From Bacteroidales bacterium (GTDB taxonomy: Bacteria > Bacteroidota > Bacteroidia > Bacteroidales > UBA932), in contig JAQXHU010000015.1 in NCBI GenBank assembly GCA_029007435.1, positions 1 to 32,235 on the forward strand: a DNA stretch of 32,235 nt. Reading direction: 5' to 3'. This document shows positions 25,657 to 32,235 of this stretch, piece after piece (positions within the stretch are counted from its first letter, which is position 1; every line of letters begins with the position of its first letter). Under the pieces are notes generated by a model. That model worked only from the letters and a program-made list of their open reading frames with translations. It did not search any database and was not told where the DNA came from. The position numbers and the translations under genes were made by a program.

Positions 25657-26451
25657 ATGGTTAATTTCTCACTTGAAGGAAAAGTTGCGCTTGTAACTGG
25701 CGCTTCTTATGGTATCGGCTTCGCAATCGCCACAGCATTCGCAGAGGCAGGAGCCAAAATCGCATTCAATGACATCAAGCAGGAGCTCGTTGACAAGGGA
25801 CTTGCTTCATATAAGGAAAAAGGAATCGACGCAAAAGGCTATGTCTGCGACGTCACCAAAGAGGACCAGGTGAAGGAACTCGTGAAGAAAGTTGAGCAGG
25901 ACCTCGGCCCTATCAACATTCTCGTCAACAACGCCGGAATCATCAAGAGAATCCCGATGTGCGATATGACAGCTGACGAGTTCAGACAGGTGATTGACGT
26001 TGACCTCAACGCCCCGTTCATCGTTGCAAAGACTGTTATTCCGTCAATGATTGCCAACGGAGGCGGAAAAATCATCAACATCTGCTCAATGATGTCAGAG
26101 CTCGGACGCGAGACCGTTTCAGCTTACGCAGCTGCAAAAGGCGGACTCAAGATGCTCACAAGAAACATCGCCTCAGAATATGGCGAGTACAACATCCAGT
26201 GCAACGGTATCGGACCAGGCTATATCGCCACTCCGCAGACCGCTCCGCTCAGAGAGAGACAGCCTGACGGTTCAAGGCATCCGTTCGACGCATTCATCGT
26301 GGCCAAGACCCCTGCCGCAAGATGGGGCACGACCGAAGACCTCCAGGGTCCGGCAGTGTTCCTCGCTTCAGATGCCTCGAACTTTGTGAACGGACACGTT
26401 CTCTATGTTGACGGCGGTATTCTCGCCTACATCGGAAAACAGCCTAAATAA
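25657..26451 (+). CDS. SDR-family dehydrogenase, KduD-like or gluconate 5-dehydrogenase-like
   Basis: This is a 264-residue short-chain dehydrogenase with the cofactor motif TGASYGIG (14-21), NNAG (91-94) and the catalytic Ser144, Tyr157 and Lys161 (YAAAK). It probably reduces a uronate-derived keto sugar with NAD(P)H. Placed between KdgK and Eda in a lyase-based PUL, the likely step is 3-deoxy-D-glycero-2,5-hexodiulosonate to KDG (KduD). Fructuronate reductase (UxuB role, feeding UxuA) is an alternative that sequence alone cannot exclude. An in-frame ATG at 25606 overlaps the kdgK end, but the family N-terminus begins at the chosen ATG, so the 17 extra residues are rejected. Confidence 0.88.
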   Translation: MVNFSLEGKVALVTGASYGIGFAIATAFAEAGAKIAFNDIKQELVDKGLASYKEKGIDAKGYVCDVTKEDQVKELVKKVEQDLGPINILVNNAGIIKRIPMCDMTADEFRQVIDVDLNAPFIVAKTVIPSMIANGGGKIINICSMMSELGRETVSAYAAAKGGLKMLTRNIASEYGEYNIQCNGIGPGYIATPQTAPLRERQPDGSRHPFDAFIVAKTPAARWGTTEDLQGPAVFLASDASNFVNGHVLYVDGGILAYIGKQPK

Positions 26452-26459
26452 CCTGGATT

Positions 26460-27560
26460 ATGTTCAAGACAGCGATTGTATCAGCAAGTTCATTACTGTT
26501 ACTGATTGGCTGCGGCACAGAAGTCAAGGTCACGGTCACTAACGGAACAGACATCCCTCGTGTCAATGAGACTGTCACGGCAAGGGTGTCGCCAGGCTGG
26601 AAAAACAGAGACTTCATCGTGGAGGGGTCCGGAGGCGTCCGGATCCCATATCAGGTTATGGACAGCAATGGCGCAGGATGCGACATCATCTTCCAGGCCA
26701 GTGTCGGCAGCCAGACAAGTGCCACATACACAATCCGCAAAGGGAGTCCGGACAAATTCGACACCCTGGCGTACAGCAGATATGTTCCAGAGAGGAAAGA
26801 CGACTACGCATATGAGAACAATCTCATCGCCGGAAGAATCTACGGTCCCGCTTTGTCAGACCCGCGCACTTTCGGACCGGACGTATGGCTCAAATGCACC
26901 GAGCGCCTGATTGTCAACGAATGGTTCGCAAAAGGAGACTATCACCACAATTACGGCGACGGTATGGACTGCTACAAGGTGGCCAACACCCTCGGTGGAG
27001 GAGCCTGCGCCCCGTATTGTGACACGACAATAATCCTCGGAGACAACTGGGCGGCGCAGGAGCACATCTGCGACGGCCCGGTGAGAACAAGTGCCTCATT
27101 CACCTATCCGGAATTCGAGGTTGACGGAGCAAAAGTCACAGCGGAGCGTACCCTCTCGCTTGACGCCAACACCCGGCTCATCCACTGGACCACCGTTTTC
27201 AATTCAGACCGGGATTCCATTGACGTGGTTCTCGGCGCGGTGCTCCACGACGTCCTGGCTATCAGCAGCAACGGCAACAGCATTGCTTTCACCGAGAAAG
27301 CATCAGACTCCAGGAATCCTGAGAGAGACGGAAACATCAGCATCGGACTGATTCTCGACCCTGCATACAAGGCAGCATTCAAGGTGATGGACGGTCACGC
27401 CGTTCTGGCATTCAGGGTCAAATCAGGCGAGGCAGTGAATTACTGGACCGCATCCGGCTGGAGCCAGGGCGGTGTTGAATCCCCTGAAGCCTGGGAGGAA
27501 TATGTCAGCACCGGGGCCGCCGCACTTGCTTCACCTTTGAAGGTAACAGTGGAAGAATAG
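26460..27560 (+). CDS. DUF4861-family lipoprotein
   Basis: This is a 366-residue exported protein: the N-terminus is hydrophobic with a lipobox-like LIGC (Cys18). The body is predicted to be beta-rich. It carries the segment GDYHHNYGDGMDCYKVANTL (about 157-176) with paired histidines and acidic residues, and it ends with a NYWTASGWSQGG segment, both of which I associate with DUF4861. No biochemical function can be assigned from sequence. It is set nine bases after the SDR and 41 before Eda, both cytoplasmic enzymes. An export signal there suggests that it prepares the uronate or oligouronate before uptake, for example as a mutarotase-like or hydrolytic enzyme; this is inference only. Confidence 0.8.
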   Translation: MFKTAIVSASSLLLLIGCGTEVKVTVTNGTDIPRVNETVTARVSPGWKNRDFIVEGSGGVRIPYQVMDSNGAGCDIIFQASVGSQTSATYTIRKGSPDKFDTLAYSRYVPERKDDYAYENNLIAGRIYGPALSDPRTFGPDVWLKCTERLIVNEWFAKGDYHHNYGDGMDCYKVANTLGGGACAPYCDTTIILGDNWAAQEHICDGPVRTSASFTYPEFEVDGAKVTAERTLSLDANTRLIHWTTVFNSDRDSIDVVLGAVLHDVLAISSNGNSIAFTEKASDSRNPERDGNISIGLILDPAYKAAFKVMDGHAVLAFRVKSGEAVNYWTASGWSQGGVESPEAWEEYVSTGAAALASPLKVTVEE

Positions 27561-27601
27561 TCCCTGACTTGGACCGTAAGAATCGCTTTAATTAATTTAA
27601 A

Positions 27602-28270
27602 ATGGCTAAATACAGCAAAATCAAGGTATTGAGCGCCGCGGCAGAAAGCGGGCTCATACCTGTGTTCTACAATTCAGATATAGAGACGTCGAAATCCGTC
27701 CTGAAAGCCTGCTACGACGGAGGCATCAGGCTGTTCGAGTTCACCAACCGGGGCGACTTCGCCCACGAGGTGTTCGGGGAGCTTGTCAAATACGCAAATA
27801 GTGAACTTCCCGGTATGATAATGGGAGCGGGATCCATTGTGGACGCCCCTACCGCAGCACTTTACATCCAGTTCGGGGCCAATTTCATTGTCGGGCCTAT
27901 GTTCAATCCGGCAATCGCCCCTGTCTGCAACCGAAGGAACATCCCATATATCCCTGGATGCTGCTCCGCAACTGAAGTCGGCAACGCATACGAAGCCGGA
28001 TGCGATGTCTGCAAGGCATTCCCGGGAGACGTTCTCGGTCCTTCTTTCGTGAAGGGAATCAAGGCCCCGATGCCGTGGACACAGATTCTCGTCACCGGAG
28101 GAGTGAAACCGGAAGAGGCCAATCTTGCCGGATGGTTCAAGGCCGGAGCCACCTGCGTCGGAATGGGCAGCAATCTGTTCCCGAAAGATGTGATCAAGGC
28201 CGGAGACTGGGCCGCCATCACCGATCTCTGCAAAAACGCACTCGAAATAATCAACAAAGTAAAACATTGA
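27602..28270 (+). CDS. eda: KDPG/KHG aldolase
   Basis: This 222-residue cytoplasmic class I aldolase splits 2-keto-3-deoxy-6-phosphogluconate into pyruvate and glyceraldehyde 3-phosphate. The Schiff-base lysine is Lys138 in VCKAFPGD and the catalytic glutamate is Glu46 in [25 protein letters not shown] and VTGGV are the usual family landmarks. Length is normal. With KdgK two genes upstream, it completes the lower uronate pathway. The gap to the preceding gene is 41 bases with no clear promoter. Confidence 0.96.
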   Translation: MAKYSKIKVLSAAAESGLIPVFYNSDIETSKSVLKACYDGGIRLFEFTNRGDFAHEVFGELVKYANSELPGMIMGAGSIVDAPTAALYIQFGANFIVGPMFNPAIAPVCNRRNIPYIPGCCSATEVGNAYEAGCDVCKAFPGDVLGPSFVKGIKAPMPWTQILVTGGVKPEEANLAGWFKAGATCVGMGSNLFPKDVIKAGDWAAITDLCKNALEIINKVKH

Positions 28271-28291
28271 GAGAACAGCACAATTTAAACT

Positions 28292-29725
28292 ATGACCAGC
28301 AAAAGAACAAATTTCAGGTGGGTGATCTGCGCAATGCTTTTCATTGCCACCGCAGTGAATTACCTTGACAGACAGGTACTTTCACTGACCTGGGACGAAT
28401 TCATCAAACCTGAATTCCATTGGAATGAATCACATTACGGCACCATCACATCCGTCTTCTCCATCATCTACGCCATCTGTATGCTTTTCGCAGGCAGGTT
28501 CGTGGACTGGATGGGAACGAAGAAAGGATACCTCTGGTCCATCGGCGTCTGGTCGGCAGGCGCCTGCGCCCACGCCCTCTGCGGTGTGATCACCGAGAGC
28601 ATCACTGGACTGGGCTCTGCAGCTGAACTGATGCAGGCAACCGGAGATGTCGCCGTGCTGATTTCCACGATAAGTATGTACTGCTTCCTCGTGGCCAGAA
28701 GCATTCTCGCACTCGGCGAGGCCGGCAACTTCCCTGCCGCCATCAAGACCACAGCCGAGTATTTCCCTAAAAAGGACAGGGCTTTCGCCACATCCATCTT
28801 CAATGCCGGAGCATCCATAGGAGCGCTCTTCGCACCTCTTACAATCCCTATGATAGCCAAGCATTTCGGATGGGAGATGGCATTCATCATCATCGGCGGT
28901 CTCGGCTTTATCTGGATGGGCTTCTGGGTATTCCTGTATGACAAGCCTGAGTCATCCAAATATGTCAACAAGGAGGAGCTCGAATATATCGAGCAGGACA
29001 AGGTTCTGGACAAAGAAGAGGCAGTTGAAGAGCAGCCTGTCAGGAAGATGGGTCTTATGGAATGTTTCAGGCACAGGCAGACCTGGGCATTCGCCGTGGG
29101 CAAGTTCATGACCGACGGAGTATGGTGGTTCTTCCTGTTCTGGACACCTTCCTACCTGAACACACAGTTCGGAATCAAGACCAGCGACCCTCTCGGCATC
29201 GCATTGATATTCACACTTTACGCAATCACGATGCTGTCCATTTACGGAGGCAAGCTGCCAACCATATTCATCAACAACGCATTGAAGAAAGGTGCGGCGT
29301 TCGACCCTTACGCAGCCCGAATGAAAGCGATGCTCATCTTCGCCTTCATTCCGCTCGTGGTGCTCCTTGCCCAGCCTCTCGGAAGGATCTCGCCTTGGTT
29401 CCCGGTTATTCTCATCGGTTTGGGAGGAGCCGCCCACCAGTCCTGGTCGGCCAATATCTTCTCCACCATCGGTGATATGTTCCCTAAATCAGCAATCGCC
29501 ACTGTGACCGGAATCGGCGGAATGGCCGGCGGACTCGGATCGATGTTCCTCCAGAAAGTGGCCGGAGAACTGTTCGTGCACGCCGAGGCGGTGAATATGT
29601 CTTTCCTCGGATTCTCAGGCAAACCTGCGGGGTATTTCATCATATTCTGCGTCTGTGCGACTGCGTACCTCATCGGCTGGTGCATTATGAAATGCCTTGT
29701 TCCAAAGTATAAAGTAATCAAATAA
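28292..29725 (+). CDS. MFS transporter, hexuronate (ExuT) type
   Basis: This is a 477-residue inner-membrane permease with about 12 hydrophobic helices and a long charged central loop (about 225-255). The early NYLDRQ motif (23-28), the LGEAGNFPAAIKTTAEYFPKK segment and the NAGASIGAL segment are typical of the anion:cation symporter group that includes ExuT-like hexuronate and related sugar-acid carriers. It likely imports uronic acids or unsaturated uronates released in the periplasm by GH105 and the lyases. It is placed 21 bases after eda and 12 before the GH105 gene. Exact substrate is inferred from context. Confidence 0.92.
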   Translation: MTSKRTNFRWVICAMLFIATAVNYLDRQVLSLTWDEFIKPEFHWNESHYGTITSVFSIIYAICMLFAGRFVDWMGTKKGYLWSIGVWSAGACAHALCGVITESITGLGSAAELMQATGDVAVLISTISMYCFLVARSILALGEAGNFPAAIKTTAEYFPKKDRAFATSIFNAGASIGALFAPLTIPMIAKHFGWEMAFIIIGGLGFIWMGFWVFLYDKPESSKYVNKEELEYIEQDKVLDKEEAVEEQPVRKMGLMECFRHRQTWAFAVGKFMTDGVWWFFLFWTPSYLNTQFGIKTSDPLGIALIFTLYAITMLSIYGGKLPTIFINNALKKGAAFDPYAARMKAMLIFAFIPLVVLLAQPLGRISPWFPVILIGLGGAAHQSWSANIFSTIGDMFPKSAIATVTGIGGMAGGLGSMFLQKVAGELFVHAEAVNMSFLGFSGKPAGYFIIFCVCATAYLIGWCIMKCLVPKYKVIK

Positions 29726-29737
29726 CCACATACAAGT

Positions 29738-30841
29738 ATGAAAAGGACATTTATCGCAACCGTCCTGGCGGCGCTCACACTGATTCCGTCCGGGACAATG
29801 AATGCCAAGAATGACAAGGAAGCCATCAAGGAGATTGCCAACCGCGTCACTGACTGGCAGATCGCCAATTTCACAGGCAAGACATATACCGGAAAAAACA
29901 GGGTGATTCTCGACTGGGCGAACGGAGCCCTGTTCCGCGGTATGGTGGAGTGGTCAGACAAGACCGGATACCAGCCAGCAGAAGACTTCGTGATGAATAT
30001 CGGAAAGAAAACCAACTGGCAGATGGCAAGGAGGCTGTACCACGCTGACGACATCTGCGTCGGACAGGCTTTCCTGCTGCTGTATGAGAAGTACAAAGAC
30101 GAGTCAATGTTCATCCACGCCAAAGAGAGGGCCGACTCAGTGATCGCCCTCCGCTCATACGTTGACGTCAACATCAAGGTGAAAGACGGACAGCAGAGAT
30201 GGTGCTGGTGCGATGCCCTGTTTATGGCGCCTCCTGTTTATGCTATGCTGACAGACATAACAGGCGACAAGAAATATGTTGACTTTATGAAAGAGGAATT
30301 CGTCGCAGCTACCAACCGCCTTTTCAATGAGGAATACGGACTCTATTTCAGAGATGCCAATTACTTCAATAAGAAAGAGGAAAACGGTCACCCGGTTCTC
30401 TGGGGAAGAGGAAACGGCTGGTGCTATGCCGGACTGACCTTCCTGCTTGAGACCTTGCCTCAATCCGACCCTATGTACGACTATTTCAAAGGCATCTATC
30501 TCCGTATGACAGAAGCAGTCCTGAAGACACAGGACGAAAACGGCTCCTGGCACACAAGTCTGTTTGCTCCGGAAAAATATCCTACTGCCGAGAACAGCGC
30601 GTCAGGTTTTATGACCTACGGTCTTGCCTGGGGAGTGAACCACGGAATCCTCGAGGGAAAGGTTTACAGGAAAGCCGCCGAGAAAGGATGGAAAGCTCTC
30701 TGCTCTTATGTCCGCGAGGACGGCAAACTGGAGTACGTGCAGCCGGTCGCAGGCTCGCCTTACAAAATAAAACAGGATATGACTGAGGTTTACGGTGTGG
30801 GAGCTTTCCTCCTCGCCGCAACAGAAATGCTTGATTTTTAA
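29738..30841 (+). CDS. GH105 unsaturated uronyl hydrolase
   Basis: This is a 367-residue secreted enzyme with a signal peptide to about residue 23 (NAKN follows), probably periplasmic. It folds as an alpha/alpha-barrel, as in YteR/YesR and the related GH88. Asp159 in RWCWCDALFM is the likely catalytic acid, and HADD (102-105), WGRGNGW (222-228) and the C-terminal QDMTEVYGVGAFLLA are family landmarks. It hydrates the 4,5-double bond of unsaturated glucuronate or galacturonate ends made by lyases, and so releases the monomer. GH105 rather than GH88 is preferred on motif and length; the leaving sugar is unknown. It lies directly downstream of the uronate carrier. Confidence 0.93.
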   Translation: MKRTFIATVLAALTLIPSGTMNAKNDKEAIKEIANRVTDWQIANFTGKTYTGKNRVILDWANGALFRGMVEWSDKTGYQPAEDFVMNIGKKTNWQMARRLYHADDICVGQAFLLLYEKYKDESMFIHAKERADSVIALRSYVDVNIKVKDGQQRWCWCDALFMAPPVYAMLTDITGDKKYVDFMKEEFVAATNRLFNEEYGLYFRDANYFNKKEENGHPVLWGRGNGWCYAGLTFLLETLPQSDPMYDYFKGIYLRMTEAVLKTQDENGSWHTSLFAPEKYPTAENSASGFMTYGLAWGVNHGILEGKVYRKAAEKGWKALCSYVREDGKLEYVQPVAGSPYKIKQDMTEVYGVGAFLLAATEMLDF

Positions 30842-30888
30842 CTTTAACTACGTCCACAACTTTTAGCGGACAGCAATGTAACCCGAAT

Positions 30889-32235
30889 ATGACTGCAAAA
30901 CAACTTCTTTTAAGCCTTGCGTCATTGCCGCTTCTTGCGGTGATGACGCAGTGCGCATCTGAAAGCGGCCCGGATGATTCCGGAGAGACCGGCAGGCCGG
31001 AAGCGAAAAAGTATCTTTCTATCTCATTGAACTCCAAAGAGGTGAGCAATGCCAGCGGAACATTTAAGCTGAATGTCACAGCCAATTGTGAATGGAAGGC
31101 GGTGACGGATGCAGCCTGGATAACGCTCTCGAAAGACTCCGCCCCGAGAGGAGAGGTGATAAAAGTCAGCTATCAGGCCAATTCAGAAGGAAACCTGAGG
31201 ACCGGAGTGGTCCGCTTCTCCGGAGAGGGAGTCAGCCCGGTTACTCTCACAATCGTCCAGGGCGGAACTTTCAGTAATCCGGTCGGCGGCATTCCGGACC
31301 CTTATATTGTCAAAGATGGAAATAAATACTATCTTGTGAAGGCTGCAAAGGGCATCAACATTTCCCATTCCAAAAAACTCTCGGAGCTTGTCAGGACAAA
31401 GGAGGTATGGCGGCCGGACATCAATTCATCAACAGCCTGGAACACGTCCCATATCTGGGCTCCGGAGATGCACAAGATTGACGGCCGCTGGTACATTTAC
31501 TACACGGCCGGACGCCCGTCAAGCGAGTCTGGCGGCTCGTACAAACTCCAGCGCAGCGGTGTCCTCCGTGCGAAGACCAATGACCCCGAGGGCGAATGGG
31601 AAGATATGGGAATGTTGTACACGGGTGACGCCTATACCGAGGGCATCACAGCCGTGGCGGACAACACGAAATATGCTATTGACTTGACAGTGTTTGAGTT
31701 GCGTGGACAGCTCTATGCCGTCTGGTCAGGAGCTGCCGGAGCGAATGACTCGAACCAGAGCATTTATATAGCCACAATGTCGAATCCATACACGATTTCG
31801 TCATCGAGAGTGCACCTTTCGAGCGCGGACCAGGACTGGGAGCTTCATTCCAGCAGAATCCAGGAAGGTCCAGCCATCCTGAGGCGCAACGGAAAGATTT
31901 TCATCATATATTCGTGCAACGGCTCGTGGACCAAACATTACCGGCTTGGATATCTTGTGATGGATGAGAACTCGGACCCGATGAAGAAAGAGAACTGGAC
32001 CAAATCGCCGGGGCAGGTGTTCTACCGTTGTGACAACACCTCAGACAAGGATGGAGTGAACGGAGTGGGACACTGCTCGTTCACCGTGTCACCTGACGGC
32101 ACGGAGGACTGGATAGTCTATCACGCCAAGAACCGGAACGACAACACTTACACGACCGGCCGTTCGACTTACCTGAAGCGGTTCACATGGAAGGCCGACG
32201 GCACGCCGGATTTCGGCACTCCTTGCGGATATGGC
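30889..32235 (+). CDS. BACON-GH43 surface lipoprotein, 3' end cut by window
   Basis: The frame is open from the ATG at 30889 to the last base (449 codons). A lipobox-like MTQC (Cys22) makes it a probable surface lipoprotein. A BACON domain covers about 40-125, ending TIVQGG, followed by a five-bladed GH43 propeller. The catalytic triad is Asp137 (GIPDPYI), Asp265 (AIDLTVFE) and Glu326 (QEGPAI). The closing segment DGTPDFGTP (438-446) normally sits a few residues from the C-terminus, so almost the whole protein is present. GH43 members mostly release L-arabinofuranose or D-xylose; the subfamily is not resolved. It is 47 bases after the GH105 gene and probably in the same operon. It is the only glycosidase in the window predicted to sit on the surface. 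Confidence 0.9.
   Translation, partial: MTAKQLLLSLASLPLLAVMTQCASESGPDDSGETGRPEAKKYLSISLNSKEVSNASGTFKLNVTANCEWKAVTDAAWITLSKDSAPRGEVIKVSYQANSEGNLRTGVVRFSGEGVSPVTLTIVQGGTFSNPVGGIPDPYIVKDGNKYYLVKAAKGINISHSKKLSELVRTKEVWRPDINSSTAWNTSHIWAPEMHKIDGRWYIYYTAGRPSSESGGSYKLQRSGVLRAKTNDPEGEWEDMGMLYTGDAYTEGITAVADNTKYAIDLTVFELRGQLYAVWSGAAGANDSNQSIYIATMSNPYTISSSRVHLSSADQDWELHSSRIQEGPAILRRNGKIFIIYSCNGSWTKHYRLGYLVMDENSDPMKKENWTKSPGQVFYRCDNTSDKDGVNGVGHCSFTVSPDGTEDWIVYHAKNRNDNTYTTGRSTYLKRFTWKADGTPDFGTPCGYG

Noticed and set aside
29308..30177. A 289-codon minus-strand open frame across the transporter and GH105 genes
   Set aside because: It overlaps two clear genes on the opposite strand and shows no family features.

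Overview
The window is a single, almost gap-free carbohydrate-utilisation locus (PUL) from a Bacteroidota bacterium, most likely a Bacteroidales. The evidence is two tandem SusC/SusD pairs, many Cys-lipobox lipoproteins, BACON domains, a two-component-regulator-type propeller sensor, near absence of Shine-Dalgarno sequences, and Bacteroidota-type -7 promoter elements (TAnnTTTG) at gene starts. Base composition is moderate (roughly half G+C). I see no tRNA, rRNA, insertion sequence, integrase or CRISPR, and no gene-free stretch above 300 bases. Bases 1-77 hold no gene I can support.

Layout. (1) 78-15140, minus strand, reads right to left as one tight operon: BNR_4-type beta-propeller enzyme, triple-BACON lipoprotein, SusC, SusD, a second SusC, a second SusD, DUF1735-type lipoprotein, and an endonuclease/exonuclease/phosphatase-fold lipoprotein. 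(2) 15276-21234, minus strand: LacI-family regulator, PL8-family lyase, then a membrane propeller sensor fused directly to an AraC DNA-binding domain. (3) 21395-24478, plus strand, divergent from lacI: heparinase II/III-type lyase and mannonate dehydratase. (4) 24600-32235, plus strand: KDG kinase, SDR dehydrogenase, DUF4861 lipoprotein, KDPG aldolase, hexuronate-type MFS transporter, GH105 unsaturated uronyl hydrolase, and a BACON-GH43 lipoprotein cut by the window end.

How it fits together (inference). Surface lipoproteins bind a uronic-acid-containing glycan and the SusCD pairs import it. Periplasmic lyases (PL8, heparinase II/III type, perhaps the BNR_4 propeller) cut next to uronic acids and leave 4,5-unsaturated ends, which GH105 removes. 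The MFS carrier takes monomeric uronates into the cytoplasm, where the SDR, UxuA, KdgK and Eda steps lead through KDG and KDPG to pyruvate and glyceraldehyde 3-phosphate. The glycan is not identified. PL8 and heparinase-type enzymes suggest a glucuronate-rich polymer, no sulfatase is present, and GH43 hints at arabinose or xylose side chains.

The most useful new observation is a shared CG-centred near-palindrome, core CGTGTACGnnCACG, in all three main regulatory regions (15236-15249, 21336-21349, 24528-24541). It looks like the operator of the LacI-family protein encoded in the middle of the locus. In two cases it sits exactly 19 bases upstream of a TAnnTTTG element.
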